The notes under the pieces: generated by a model | Seen by the model: only the letters and a program-made list of their open reading frames with translations | Told to the model about the DNA's origin: nothing | Databases searched by the model: none | In this document: piece after piece, positions 12,371-35,726 of the stretch | Numbering within the stretch: the first letter of the stretch is position 1 | Layout: the number at the start of each line of letters is the position of its first letter | Translations under genes and position numbers: made by a program | From: Tillus elongatus | Lineage: Eukaryota; Arthropoda; Insecta; Coleoptera; Cleridae | Length of the DNA stretch: 64,000 nucleotides | Reading direction: 5' to 3' | NCBI GenBank assembly: GCA_964006375.1 | Contig: OZ023265.1 | Span: 171,245,156 to 171,309,155 of the forward strand

Positions 12371-13107
12371 AAAATAATTGTGAGTACGCCGTTTCTTTCA
12401 GTCAAGCCGGGAAATTTTTGCGCTTACCTCGTATCTACTTTCTACCAAAAAAAATACATATAATTTATTTTTTAAACCACCCGTGATGAAGACACACTGT
12501 TAAAGGGGTAAACTCTCAAGTGGAAAATGTAACGATAGAGCAACTAAAGTCATCGACTTACATGAGTTTCTCATAAAGCACCGCCAGTATAAAAAAAAAC
12601 AAACATGTATTTGTTAGGCGCATATCCGTACTCACTCAGGACGCAACGGGGTGTCCAGCAACACTCGCACGATATCAAAACTGATATCCCGATCAAGTAT
12701 TTTATAAAAGCTGCGGTCACAAGAAAAAAATAAAGAGTTCATCCGATAAACGACAGTGTTGAAGACCGCCATCGGGGATGTTTCCTGACGTTCCCACTTC
12801 TGGTAATGACAGTTTATTTCAATACTAGTTCTGTAGTGAGTTGATATCTTATTAAAATAATTTTAAAACGGGACAGTTTAGTTTCATAATCTTGGGACAA
12901 TACATACAGATCAGTGGTAAATATTGATTAAAAGTATTAAAGCAAGCTGACAGCGGTTGAAAGTAGCAAAAATGTCAATAATTTTATTAATTGCAATAGT
13001 AACATTTATTTGGCATACAATCTGTGTACATCGTGTCATATAAAAAAGTATATGCACGTGCTCGTAATGGACACACTAGACAATTTGCATGTTTTTAGTT
13101 AATTTTC

Positions 13108-13111
<4 letters not shown>
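12371..13111. other. Unassigned stretch
   Basis: No exon, RNA gene or terminal repeat was recognised in these 740 bp. Stop codons are frequent in all frames. Confidence 0.5.
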
Positions 13112-13142
<31 letters not shown>

Positions 13143-13166
13143 TGTATGTATGTATGTATGTATGTA

Positions 13167-13251
<85 letters not shown>

Positions 13252-13394
13252 GTATGTAAGCATATAAAAATTGAAACTGACCCCGGATATGGGTTCTAGG
13301 GGTCCTAGTTCGCGCTTATTTGCAAAAATGTTTTCAAAATTCAAAAGTCGGGATCTCCCCATTAGTGAATTTTTTCTACGAAAATTCACTAAAA
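13112..13394 (+). repeat. Family H 3' end with compound (TATG)n(TA)n(TATG)n array
   Basis: TATG repeats (about 13112-13167) flank a TA core (13169-13239), with more TATG units to 13258. Then come the conserved 3' blocks ACTGACCCCGGATATGGG, GTTCTAGGGGTCCTAG and AAAAGTCGGGATCTCC. The terminal hairpin is ATTAGTGAATTTTTTCTACG / AAAATTCACTAAAA, ending at 13394. The tetranucleotide flanks are unique to this copy. Confidence 0.75.
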
Positions 13395-13549
13395 CTCCAG
13401 AGAAACTATTTTTTATTGTTCCAATTAGAAGGCAATGGTGGAAAGCTTTAAAGCGGGATGAAAAGAAAAATCCACAGTTATCTGAGAAAACCGCCTTATA
13501 TTGTTGTGGAGTCCATTTTAATGTAAATACCTCCTCATTTTCACAATGA
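13395..13549 (+). pseudogene. THAP-domain-like coding fragment
   Basis: An open frame begins directly after the family H hairpin and encodes about 50 residues, including VPIRRQWWKALKRDE and ALYCCGVHFNV. The Arg..Trp..Ala..Arg block followed by a CxxH-F pair resembles the second half of a THAP zinc finger, as found in many insect transposon-derived proteins. The leading cysteines are missing and the frame ends after NTSSFSQ. No splice acceptor precedes it. It may be a relic of a P-element-like transposase or an isolated exon; similarity is weak. Confidence 0.35.
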
Positions 13550-13632
13550 ATATTAGTGATATAAGGTTAAAATTCTTATCATACGTTATTAAGTTACGTT
13601 GTAATTTCCATGTGGTCAGGGTATCTTTATCT

Positions 13633-13749
13633 GCAATTCACCAATGAGGAGATCGCGACTTTCGAATTTTCAATTTTTTTTCAAATGAGAGCGAACTATG
13701 CACCCTAGAACACATATCCGGAGTCAGTTTCAATTTTTATACGTTTATG

Positions 13750-13842
<93 letters not shown>

Positions 13843-13850
13843 CAGGATTT
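13633..13850 (-). repeat. Family H 3' end with (TA)45, minus orientation
   Basis: Reversed blocks GCAATTCACCAATGAGGAG, ACACATATCCGGAGTCAG and TTTATACGTTTATGGG lead into the TA array 13751-13840. The sequence beyond (ACAGGATTTTTAACACCC) is not family H body, so the copy is truncated at the array. Confidence 0.65.
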
Positions 13851-13904
13851 TTAACACCCAATTTCTGTATACTATACAAGGAGAAAGGTTAAGGGCAAGG
13901 CCGC

Positions 13905-14046
13905 AAGGAGACAACCGCATACACGTGTTTCAAGCTTATTAGCTATCTATTTTTGCTTCTTCACCCAGAGTGTTCCACCATCACCTGGCTATACCGTACT
14001 GATGATAGCTAATAAGCTTGAAACACGTGTATGCGGTGGTCTCCTT
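13905..14046. repeat. Foldback with 43-bp arms
   Basis: AAGGAGACAACCGCATACAC through TAGCTATC (13905-13947) pairs with GATAGCTAATAAGCTTG through GGTCTCCTT (14004-14046), almost perfectly, around a 56-bp loop. The right arm contains CTGATGA followed 14 bases later by GAAAC, the spacing of a hammerhead-type core, but the helices needed are not convincing. Such foldbacks are often terminal pieces of Penelope-like elements. Confidence 0.6.
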
Positions 14047-14247
14047 AATATATGAATGAATAATATGAGAAGATACAAAAGAATCAACAGAATTAATGAA
14101 ATAAATATTGTAAGCAAAAAGCTCAGGTCTCCATAGAAATGCAGTGTTTTTATATCTAAACTTGAAAATAAGAAGTATTTATGCTTAAATTGGATATGCA
14201 CATTATCACAACTCAGTCATTAAAATTCTTAATTTGTTTTACTATAG

Positions 14248-14386
14248 AAATAATGAACAGAAACTAGATGCCCATTATCTGAAATTTAAGGCCATAGCCC
14301 ATCTAAGATCGAAACAGTCGAATGTGTTTTTAGCGACCGGCGAACTAACAACTCAAATAAACGATTTATTAGCTAACATCGACGAG
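14248..14386 (+). CDS. Orphan internal exon, protein not recognised
   Basis: A 139-bp open segment lies between a good acceptor (TTTTACTATAG) and a donor (GAG|GTTAGT). In phase it encodes 46 residues, including KLDAHYLKFKAIAHLRSKQ and GELTTQINDLLANIDE, which look helical and have codon use unlike the surrounding repeats. I do not recognise the family. It carries no start or stop, so other exons must lie outside the parts I can read. A family H copy begins about 7 bp after the donor. It could also be a relic of a retrogene. Confidence 0.5.
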
Positions 14387-14392
14387 GTTAGT

Positions 14393-14716
<324 letters not shown>

Positions 14717-14774
14717 TTTGTTATCTTCTTCCCGAACAAAGAAGTTTTAAAAGAAAATTATAAATGTAACAGTC

Positions 14775-15010
14775 TGGGCGCGGCAAGTGCGTTATGGTAG
14801 TGAATTTTCATAGAAATGATCTGGCACCAAATAGTTTTTTGATAACTTGTTTTTCTTTTAACATAGAAATATAAATTTTGGTATATAGTTTCCGTTTAAT
14901 ATCGTTAACTTACGTACCAAATTTGGTTACCATAGCTTTTCTATTTTTTGATTTAAAAAAATTCCGAAAGAAAATCCAACATTTTCACGGAAAACCTGGT
15001 TCACAACACA
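14775..15010 (+). repeat. Family H head and body fragment
   Basis: GGCGCGGCAAGTGCGTTATGG is followed by TAGTGAATTTTCATAG, the ATTTTGGTATATAGTTTCCG block and GGAAAACCTGGTTCAC. The fragment then stops before any array. Together with 14393-14716 it forms two heads facing each other about 60 bp apart. Confidence 0.6.
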
Positions 15011-15555
15011 AAAGTGACATACGTTAATACGAAAGAACTTGAGCTCTATCAGAACATAATCTCGACACTGGCCACAATATAAATTTTAGTAATGTTTCTA
15101 TTTTAAACCTTAAGTAACAAGAGAATGTGTTTAGAAGAATTTGAAATTACTTTTAACGACAATTTAATAAACTTAAAGAAAGATAATAATTTTAGAAATC
15201 ACTACCCCTATTTATATTTCCTAGACAAAAACAAAAAACAAATTCAATTAGACAATAGTTAGCTTTATATGTCAGTTTCGCACTTTTCGACTTCACTCAA
15301 ATTTATAAAAAGGTTTTTTTCACGTTTGTTATTGAATAATTAGTTTAGTATAGTATAACTCACGTTATATGTAAGTATTTTGAACTTTTATATTTTTCCT
15401 ATGTAAATTGTAAATTTTTTTCTTTCCATGTTGTAGCCTTGATAATGGAATAAATTTTTCCGAAAGCTCGGCATTTAATAAAGAGTTCTATTTTGCAACT
15501 GACGGCTTTCCCACAATTTTTGATAAATAACACTATTACCGTCACAAAAACTTAA

Positions 15556-15557
<2 letters not shown>
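15011..15557. other. AT-rich stretch with a Penelope-like tail motif
   Basis: No exon was found. Near 15435-15470 the sequence TAGCCTTGATAATGG ... CCGAAAGCTCGG resembles the GATGATGG...CCGAAA segment common at the ends of Penelope-like elements; this is recollection of the pattern and not an alignment. Confidence 0.35.

Positions 15558-15633
<76 letters not shown>
15558..15633. repeat. (TA)38 microsatellite
   Basis: A pure TA run. The flanks (AACTTAATAC and CTTTTGGAATGTTG) are not family H, so this array is independent or has lost its element. Confidence 0.85.
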
Positions 15634-15635
<2 letters not shown>

Positions 15636-15690
15636 TTTGGAATGTTGCACTACACTGTAATCACTTTTAAATATACACTTTATTTGTTTG

Positions 15691-15830
15691 CTGTACTTTT
15701 TGTGATTTTTTATTAGTTTACGTGGACTACAATTTCGAACCGTCCTGGTTCATCATCAGCATACATGATGAACCGGGATGGTTCGAAACTGCAGTCCACG
15801 TAAAGTAATAAAAAATTACAAAAAGTACAG
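15691..15830. repeat. Foldback with 66-bp arms, Penelope-like terminus
   Basis: The left arm 15691-15756 (CTGTACTTTTTGTGATTTTT ... GTTCATCAT) and right arm 15765-15830 (ATGATGAACCGGGATGG ... AAAAAGTACAG) are near-perfect inverse copies around an 8-bp spacer. Phrases such as GATGAACC.GGA.GGTTCGAA are typical of the terminal repeats of Penelope-like elements in insects (from memory). A Penelope-like coding fragment lies 1.2 kb away on the minus strand. Confidence 0.6.
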
Positions 15831-16151
15831 AATGATTGACGTTTAATGTCAGTTTGGTCTTGTACAAAATTGATAATTTTGGAAAAAATATGGTATGTGG
15901 AGACTGAGTTATAGTTGCGATGGTGTATTGAAGTGGTTCAGATCTATGATAAATAAAGGCAATGGGTGAAACATTAGGTGGAAGAAATGACAGTGAAGCG
16001 AATTATTTTTTCCTGGCTTGTCAAAATCTCAAGTTTGCCGAATTTGGTATATAATTGTCACATTCCTTTAGATGTAACTTTTAAAATTATGCAAATGTAC
16101 ACCACAAGTCCTAGACTTATTGGATTGGCATGCTGTATGATTTTTACCAAT

Positions 16152-16413
<262 letters not shown>

Positions 16414-17044
16414 GGCGAAAAGAAAAGAATGCAATTAAACCTGTTTAGGATGTTTTTGTGATAGTCTTGACATTGAATTCGCGTTCTATATGCAACAAAC
16501 ATTTATACACAATATGATAATGATGTTTGTCCAATAATTATCGTTTATATAACCATTATCAACAAAATATTAATGCAAGTGGTCTGTTATTCAACAACAA
16601 TTAAATTAAATTTTACATTCTTATTATAACTCGTATTTCACATGATACGTACGTATTGGGTAATACCGCACATTAATTATTAAATTTTATTTGGGATACA
16701 AGGAAATGTGAAATCATCAATTATCCCATTCTAAATGCGATGTCGCTTTGATGATGATGAATTGTTTGTATCTCACAACTAAAATTAAGTTGAGACTTTC
16801 ACTAAATTTAAATGTTTTCTTTTAAATGGTAAATTTCCAGTTTATTCAAACATTTTTTTCAGACACATGCTTAAAACCTCCCCTGGATGTAAAAACCACA
16901 AATAAAATTTCTTGCAAACAACCCCCAAGAAAGTTACGGGATCAGGGGTGCTGGGTGGGGAAGATAAGTGAATATGAGCGGAAAATTCGAAAAAAGAACC
17001 AGCTTAGTCGGACCTCGAAAAGCTGCCTTTTTCGCATTTTGCAG
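16414..17044. other. Unassigned stretch
   Basis: I see no gene, RNA or clear terminal repeat in these 630 bp. A weak ORF at 16826-17059 has no family motifs. Confidence 0.45.
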
Positions 17045-17850
17045 TCATACGCCCTTTAAACCCTGTCTACCCGCATTTGCCCTAGGTCCCGTTGCTACCA
17101 AAAATTTTTTCATGTGGTTTATACATTGATGGTGTTTGGAGGAATGCAGGAGGTGAAGGAAAAACCCCACGACAAAGTATTGCCCTAGAAATATAAAAAA
17201 CTTTCGTACGCATCTAGCTTCGCTGGCTGTCTTCATTTTTGATGTTTCATATTTTCTTTATCAATGTGGTGGTTATTATCCCAAATATGCTATGCCACGC
17301 ATGACTTGTCTACACCACCGTGTGTCAGCTGTGCCAGATGTTCACGAAATCTAGTCTCACTGGTTCTCTTAGTTTGCCCAACGTATTTAAGATTATAATC
17401 TTTAGATCTCATAGATATCCGACATTTCGGTGGCTTGATTTCTTTCGTATTACCTAACAAATTTCTTAAATTATTTTTTTGTCGAAAAAGTTAGCTGCAA
17501 ATCGGCTTTCTTGAAAATGCTCTCGGGACCCCTTGTGATACACGGTTCAAAAGGAAGGCTAACAAACTTTTTCTCTATTTTATCTTTCATGAACAATTAA
17601 ATTTTCTTTGTTCTGTCTATTAATTTTTTCACTAAGCAATCCGAATATCCGTTATATTTAGCCACGTTTTTAATGTACTCTAATTCTATACTATATCTAC
17701 TTTTACTTAAAGAAAATTTTAATGAACTATTTACTAAGAAATTTAGACCGGCCGTTTTTTGTGCAAACATATGATGCCGAGTCATTTGGAATGTAACTTG
17801 AGTGCTACTTTTCTTACTGTGGACATCGAATTCAAGAGTCATATTTTTAA
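17045..17850 (-). mobile_element. Penelope-like element fragment (thumb plus GIY-YIG endonuclease)
   Basis: The minus strand reads first a linker segment (LEFDVHSKKSSTQVTFQ, then YIKNVAKYNGYSDCLVKKL), which matches the region after the RT of Penelope-like elements. About 350 bp further on it reads a GIY-YIG endonuclease piece (NLKYVGQTKRTSETRFREH, then VAWHIWDNNHHID). The frames are interrupted and the RT palm is missing. The upstream side stops at the mariner's TA, so the mariner inserted into, or next to, this fragment. Confidence 0.7.
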
Positions 17851-19434
17851 TACGAGGGCGGGTCATTAAGTCCGTGCCTTTTTAAATTTCCCGCCTCATC
17901 ACAGGAAGGGCAACACTGCTCCTGTCAACAAGCATCTGTCAGTTGACTCCTGTCAAATTTTGAACAAGCTGCGTCATATAGTTTGTGTTAGATAGCCATT
18001 GAAAGCAGACAACCTTTTGAGTTATAATGAAAATGGAAAAAAGTAAATTTCGTGCTCATCAAACATTATTTTTTGCGGAAAAAAACCATCACTCAAACCA
18101 AGACTAAGCATGATAAATACTATGGGGACTCTGCACCATCAATGTACATGGTAAAAAACAGGTTTACTGAATTTCGTTGCGGCCGTACAAGCACAAATGA
18201 CGCCGAACGTTCTGGACGCCCAGTTGGGGTCACTACACCCGAAACAATTGAAAAAAAATCACATGGTGTTGGCCGATCGGAGAGTGGGAGATTATGGACG
18301 CCATATAGAAAAATTAAATGCAATGATTTATGTCCTTGGGGAATGCTTAAAGAATTGCCTTCTGACATTCAGAGTATGCGCTAAGAGATCTCCTGAAAGA
18401 AGGCATCCAGATGCAAAATCATTTCAAAGACTAATGAACAGACTTCAAAGGACGCGGACAGTTAAGTACGAGAAGCATGAACGGATGGAGCTGTGCCAAA
18501 CGAAAAGAATGAATTTAATGTTGTCGCATCTGTTGTTGAAGACCCACATAGAAGTACAGCAGACATAAGTGATATGTTGATCTTAAAGGCATATCACGTG
18601 GCAGTGGTTTCGATTTTGCATGTGGTTTCGATTTTGTATGATCACTTGGATATGAGAAAGCTATCCGCAAGATGGGTGCCGCGTTTGCTCGCAATCGACC
18701 TCAAACGCAATCGTGTGACAACTTCGAAGGAGTGTCTGGCGTTGTTCAACCGCAATAGGGACGAGTTTTTGCGCCGTTTCGTAACCGTGGACGAAACATG
18801 GATTCACCACAACACACCAGAGACCAAGAAGCTGTCAAAACAGTGGGTTTCCAGTGCGAATCGGCCCCGAACAAGGCCAAGGTGGGTTTGTCAGCCAATG
18901 AAGCCATGGCAACCGTTTTTTGGGATGCAAGCGGTATAATCCACATTGATTACCTTCAAAAAAGAAGAACAATCAATGGCGAATATTATACCAACTTATT
19001 GGACCTATTCAATGACGATTTGAAGAAAAAACGATCGCATATGGCGAAGAAAAAAGGTCTTTTCCACCAAGACAATGCAAGGGTACACACATGTGTAGTC
19101 TCCATGGCGAAATTGCATAAATTGGGCCACGAATTGCTCCCTCATCCGCCCTCATTCTTCGGATTTAGCCCCGAGTGACTATTTCTTGTTTCCAAACTTA
19201 AAGAAATGGCTCGGCGGAAAGAGATTTGACTCCAATGATGAAATCATCTTAAAAAACAAATACCTACTTTGAGACCCTCGGCAAATCTTATTTTTTGGAA
19301 GGGATAAAAAAATTGGAGAAACGTTGGACGAAGTGTATAGAGCTCAAAGGAGACTATGTTGAGAAATAAAATGATTTTTTGTCAAAAAACCTGTGTTTCA
19401 TTCAAAAAGTCACGGACTTCTTGAGCCGCCTCAC
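17851..19434 (+). mobile_element. mariner-family DNA transposon with decayed transposase
   Basis: The left end reads TACGAGGGCGGGTCATTAAG at 17851. The right end (GTCACGGACTTCTTGAGCCG) is the imperfect inverse, ending near 19434. In between, pieces of a mariner transposase are recognisable: GDSAPSMYMVKN, LSARWVPRLLAIDLKRNR, FVTVDETWIHHNTPETK (first Asp), VFWDASGIIHIDYLQK, FHQDNARVHTC (second Asp) and SDLAPSDYF in another frame (third Asp, DD34D type). Several frameshifts and a degraded N-terminal helix-turn-helix make it inactive. Full length for the family is about 1.3-1.5 kb, so it is nearly complete. Confidence 0.9.
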
Positions 19435-19444
19435 ACACACCTCA

Positions 19445-20240
19445 CGAACACGTATCATTAGACAACCGTCTAATTCCCTGGCAAGACTCCGCCAAATACC
19501 TCGGGGTTTTCCTCGACAAACGCTTAACATGGCGCCCCCATGTCCAACATGCCCGACGAAAAGCCTCGATGTTAATCTCGAAGCTGTTCCCACTTCTTAA
19601 TAGAAATTCCAAATTGTCCATGAACAAGAAACTGCTCATGTACAAAGTCATAATCCGGCCAGCCTTGACCTATGCATCCCCAGCATGGGCCACCGCGGCC
19701 GCAACACACATCAAGACCCTTCAAATCATCCAAAATAAAATTCTGAGAATGGTTACTGGAGCGCCATGGTTTGTCAGAAACAGTCAGATTCACTCTGATC
19801 TGGAAATGTCTTCGACACTTGAGTTTATAACTCAACTATCCACCACTCAGTTTGCAAAATCCGCTTCTCAGCCAAATGCTCTTCTCCATAGTGCCACCGA
19901 CTACGATGAGCAACTTCCACATAGGCATAAACGTTAGGGGGCTGCCTGAACTGACCTACAGTGTAGGTCAGGAAGGTCAGGCCGGGCAGCCGCTTAGAGC
20001 AATAAGCACCGTCCGGCAATGCCGCACATGAAATGACGGGACCCGTCTACTTAAGGATCGCCCACAACATCTTCCTTGTCGTTTATGCACAAAATACTCT
20101 ACAAAGCAAACTGAACGACCTAACCTGAGCTGAACCGACTCAGACCTGACCAAAAAACATTGGAGAAACCGGAAAAAAATACAACAAATTTCCACAAAGT
20201 AAAAATAGTATCGACTTGCGTGTGCGTTAGTAAACTTCAT
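19445..20240 (+). mobile_element. Jockey-like LINE fragment (RT C-terminus and 3' UTR)
   Basis: In shifting frames the plus strand reads AKYLGVFLDKRLTWRPHVQ, then SKLFPLLNRNSKLSMNKKLL, YKVIIRPALTYASPAWATA and LQIIQNKILRMVTGAPWFV. This is the typical post-RT thumb and C-terminal region of Jockey-clade elements, ending at a stop at 19937. A 3' UTR-like stretch follows to about 20240. The fragment abuts the mariner end. The palm motifs are absent. Confidence 0.8.
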
Positions 20241-20587
20241 ATATCAGCAGTCAATTTATCTAAAACTAGCTTGTCGCTCATCTCCACTAATCCACTATGA
20301 ACTAAATACATGCCCATAATACATGTCCGAATCAAATGATAAATAAATGTAGCTTTTGTAACCTGATCGGATCGTAGAACAGTTTTAACAGCCGAAATAG
20401 TTAGTATTAATGTAAATAAGAATTGAGGATTAATTAATGTTTTAAAATCAACTTAGTACAAAACCGACATAACTAAATTAAGATCAGAATGAAGAATAAA
20501 TTGAATACTCTCAGATAAAACTAAACACTTTCTGGCTTCATTGTGTTTTGCATACCACTGGTCTCTAAACTAAACTTTCTTTTGCAG

Positions 20588-30353
<9,766 letters not shown>

Positions 30354-30424
30354 TTTAGATTTAAGAGGCATAATTATGAAATGTTATAATTTTATAATTA
30401 CTGAATATTTTGGCTTCGTTTTTT

Positions 30425-30430
30425 AATAAA
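30425..30430 (+). terminator. Burs: Burs polyadenylation signal
   Basis: AATAAA lies 72 bp after the Burs stop codon and is the first in this orientation, so it is the probable cleavage signal. Confidence 0.6.
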
Positions 30431-31479
30431 ATGATTTTTATGTACATTTGACTTTCATTACACACCTCTTAAATTATAATTATGTAACTATGTTAATGTA
30501 ACCGAAGAAAGTTCTATTTTTTAACAACACAAATTAATTACGCTTGCAGCAAATACAGTTTTTCGCAGATCTCTGGTTTCACTATAAAGTGTCTGTGACT
30601 CGTCAAAATTCCAATTACTGGCTTTGGCTATTGCAACATAAAAAAGTCCAAGCGTAGCAAGTGTGTTAGGGTGGAGAATTTTCAAAATCTAATATTAACT
30701 TCATTTTTGATTAACCTAGAAACTTTAGCTTCGGCACACGATAGTCTTTATAAGGGCAACATGTATAACAAATCATCAAGATAACTTTCCCATTAAGCAA
30801 GGTAACTTAGAAATGCTTACTACAAGGTTATATAACTTATTATAAACATGTTAGGTTCGCAAAATTTCTGGATGCAGTCAGCCAAAAAACGACGGCAAAC
30901 TTACAAATGAAACTTTAATGTAACTTTCAAATGCAATACCTCTTTTGTCAGCATGTTGTTTCTGTCCATCTGTAATCTTGCATAAAGTTACAATTGTAAC
31001 GTTTCTGTAAGTGTGCAGACATACATTTATTTAGGTTATTTCAACTTCTTTGGTTCTCGTTATCGCGTATGGTCGATTTTGCCTCGTCCTCCTCGTCGTC
31101 GTCCAATATAGCTACTCGACAATATTATTTTCGTGGATCAAACATTTTTTTAAACTTGCTATTTCTTAACTTGATTTTGTTTGAAAAAAACTGGAACAAC
31201 TGTGCTGTTTTGGCTGCTCAATGAACAATTACAAGAGATGTACAAAAAAAGTACATACTAATTTCAGGCAAGATATTTTATTGCAAAGACTGATATTTTT
31301 TTGGAGAAACTGGTCAAATTTGGCTACTTAACGACTAATTCTGAAACTTACAAAAAAATACATGCTAGGTTTGATAAAATTCGGGTAATAAAATAATTTT
31401 TTCAGATATCACCCACGGAGACAAACCAATATACTTTAATCGATTTATTTCAATGAAATTAGATAAAAATTTTGGAAAA
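30431..31479. other. Intergenic stretch with a decayed family H head
   Basis: At about 30646-30690 a head-like sequence (GCGTAGCAAGTGTGTTAGGG, then GAGAATTTTC) is visible, with a possible reversed remnant near 30855 (TTTCTGGATGCAGTC). The remainder has no recognisable genes. Confidence 0.4.
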
Positions 31480-31900
31480 ATATATTAATATAACGACGAG
31501 AGTTGCACTGAATGGGAGAAATCTAGATTCTTTATTTTCAACCTATATAAAGAGTAAAGTACAATACTAGATATTGGCGGATAAGAAATTGAAGCTAAAA
31601 TAACGAAAGGTGTATAAGTACGGCAAGGAAGCCCTCTATCACCATATTTATTCAATTGATTTATTTGATATAGAAGACACTGGATAGTTAAATAGGCTGA
31701 AGGAAAAGATGGCTGGAGTCAAAACAAATGAACCGTGATTCCATTGCATATGATTGCAAGCTGATCACATGAAACGGAAAGAGAATTACAAAGGATGTTT
31801 AGCGTATGACGAAAATAGAAGTGAAAGATGGGTAAGGATAGGATTGCAAAAATTGATATAAAGCTTAAAAGTCAACAACTTGAACAAGAAGAAATGTTCA
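31480..31900 (+). mobile_element. Decayed RTE-like LINE fragment
   Basis: At 31618-31656 the plus strand reads VRQGSPLSPYLFN, the palm motif style of RTE/BovB-type reverse transcriptases. Flanking sequence shows further broken pieces (AGVKTNEP downstream). The frame is riddled with stops, so it is an old relic. Confidence 0.5.
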
Positions 31901-32194
31901 GCTACCGTGGCAGATAGCAGTATTATTATGATCGATTTTAAACAGCATTTTGTTGATTTTGATTTATACCAGGGTTGCGTTCGAAAACATCATTCTAGTG
32001 CGAAAATCGCACAACAGGTCGTTGGGAAATTAGTCCGCTGAACTCTCGAGCGTTAGAGTGCGTCATAGCCGTATTACTTTATAGGTGTATTTTCGCTGCA
32101 ATTAGTATGCCGTACTGATGAGCTCTAATTGGAGCGAAACTGGTCTACGGTTCTAATTGTGGTGAGAATGCATCTAGCCTTACATACTTTGTCC

Positions 32195-32400
32195 CTATAT
32201 TGGGGTAGAAATAGACCAGGGCTGACAATTTACTAAATTGTTAGTTGGTTGTATACAGTCTCTATTTCTTAACATTCTGTGTTATTTGGAGCTACCGTGA
32301 CAACATACTACTACGTGGCGGCACGTGCTTCGTGTCTTACATCTCACTTAGTGAGTGCGTCGTTCGACAACTCAAAACCGTTCACTCCGAGTGTCGCTCT
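32195..32400 (+). repeat. SINE body copy without tRNA head
   Basis: TTGGGGTAGAAATAGACCAG, then GTTGGTTGTATACAGTC, GTTATTTGGAGCTACCGTG and ACTACGTGGCGGCACGTGC match the SINE body at 25015-25290. The match begins just past the tRNA-like part, so this copy is 5'-truncated or belongs to the source of that body. It lacks the LINE tail seen in the first copy. Confidence 0.6.
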
Positions 32401-32634
32401 ATTCACCTTATTCTGGAGTGCGGGATTATCAATTGACATTTGTTAATTCAAGTAACTGTCAAATTTAAATAAAAGCGGGTTAGGTATTAACGACAATTGT
32501 TTTTTATATTTATATTTAAAAGAAATTTAAAGAAAGGTAGCCACATACTCGTATTAATTCAAAACGAAGATGGAACCATAGCACAAGATGCATTAGCAAA
32601 CTGCGCTTCTATGTATTCCATCAGTAATTAAAAA

Positions 32635-33216
32635 ATTCGGAACGCAGCAAGTGCGTTATGGTAATGAATTTTTATTAAATGCTTCAAATTTGAATAACTC
32701 AATTTTCTATAAACTTAGAAAGTTCTATTTTGGTATGTAGTAAGGTCTTTTCTAAGGCAGCATATTCACCAAATTTCATTAAAATAAGTTTGTAATTTTC
32801 GGAGAACAAATTTTTTTCTACAAGAAAAATATAAATTTGAATAACTCAATTTTTTATAAACTTAGAAAGTTGAATTATGGTGCGTAGAAAGGTCTTTCGC
32901 AAGGCAACATATCCGTCAAATTTAATTAAAAAAACTTTGTAATTTTCGGAGAAAAAATTTTTTTTCGAAAGAAAACTCAATTTTTTTTCGGAAAACCTTG
33001 TTGGATTTTCCTGGATAACGAACGCAACCAAGCCATTAATAAAAGAAAGGTACTTGCCGAGTTTCATCAAAATAGGTTAATTATTTTTTGAGTTATCGGT
33101 TGGATACATATGGGTTCTAGGGATCCTCGTTCGCGCTCATTTGAAATTTTTTTTTGCAAAGTCTCACCATGGATACCTCTCTATTAGTGAATTTTTTAAA
33201 TTAAAATTCACTAAAA
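32635..33216 (+). repeat. Family H copy, complete, no TA array
   Basis: The head CGGAACGCAGCAAGTGCG with TAATGAATTTTTATT is followed by two tandem body units (AACTCAATTTTCTATAAAC and AACTCAATTTTTTATAAAC). Then come GAGTTATCGGTTGGATACA, directly TATGGGTTCTAGGGATCC, and a terminal hairpin ending AAAATTCACTAAAA. The array and the CCCCGGA block are absent. At about 580 bp it shows the element without its microsatellite. Confidence 0.75.
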
Positions 33217-33762
33217 AAGGCAATAACATTGGTTCATAATAGCTTAAATAACGTGGAGTATCTCTTTCTCGGAGACACAAATTCATACCCATAAAAAATG
33301 TCAATGAGGTCTCTCATTCAAAATTTTTATTGTTATTATAATCAAAAATTAAAAAAAAACAAGTTTAAATTAGCAACAGCCACTACAATATTTCTGGTTC
33401 CAATGTCCATAATAAGCAAAAGTAACGCAAAATGTTTAACAAATAAAAGGTAGGTATACCCACTTTTTGATGGTTAACGTCAATCGTTTAAAGTACTTAA
33501 CGGAATGGTAGAAATATTTGCAGTAGGTTCTAACTTTTTTCAAATTTTATGTCCAAATATTAAACTTCAGCATGCCTTGCGCGCTTTTCACAGATTGTCA
33601 AAATTTAAAATCTACAGAGATGCGTTCGGAAACAAATTGATCGGAGCATCACACCAATTCCCCACTACTTAATTTCAGCTAGAGTGAGTGAATATTACGC
33701 GGAGAGTGACGTTTTCGAACGCACCTCTGGTCATAAACATTACAAAATTAACAACTTTATGG
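33217..33762. other. Unassigned stretch
   Basis: No exon or element was recognised in these 545 bp before the hAT-like element. Confidence 0.5.
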
Positions 33763-33853
33763 TTTAAACCCAGTGGCGTCTCCTGACCAAAATGTTCGGG
33801 TGTGCGGTAACGAGTTGCTGTTAGTGGTGGTTTTAAAAATTATTAACACTAAA

Positions 33854-33990
<137 letters not shown>

Positions 33991-34221
33991 GACCTATATG
34001 GAAATGATACGTAGATAAATAAATTAATTTCCCACTGCAACACTAACAAATTAAAAAGTCACTTAAAACTTTAAAACACGAAAAGAACATGGAATTATTA
34101 TCAAGCTCTTCTCTTCACACAAATTTGTGTTAGCGTTAGCACTGTCCGGAACGGGGTGAAAACTGTAAACATTAAAAGTAGTTCAATGTTAATATGGTAC
34201 TAAATAATAAAATGTGTTAAA

Positions 34222-35215
<994 letters not shown>

Positions 35216-35726
35216 TGTATTATAGTCTTTGATTCTAGAATACTGTGGTCCAGGCAAGCGCAGTTGTAATGTTTGTAAATAATGCTATCACAACGTTTGT
35301 TAAACCGGCGTTCCATTCATTTGTCTTGAGCGGTATTTTTACCGCTCACTGCAGTGTTAAAACGAATGGTATTTCCTTACTATTTTAAACACATGGGTGG
35401 GGGACTGTATTGTATACCAATACAGCTCTGTCGAGTGAAGTTGTTCGGAAATAACAACGCACACCTAACCCGAATTCATTCCCAGTTGCTATTGACCTAC
35501 TCATATTTTCTGAATGAAGACGTGGTGCCGACTTCATTCCAAGTCACTATTAACCAACTATTTATGAAATCAAATAAGTAAATTAAATCGATTGTCATAA
35601 CATATGTAGTGTATTAAGACTAAGGGAAAAAGAAATAAAACATATTTAACTGTGCACATTTTAAATATATTTTAGGGTGTGCGGCGCACACCTAGCTCAC
35701 TAGGAGAAATCGCCACTGTTTAAACC

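Noticed and set aside
13905..14046. Hammerhead ribozyme in the 43-bp foldback
   Set aside because: CTGATGA and GAAAC have suitable spacing, but the arms pair as a simple hairpin and helix I cannot form next to the core.
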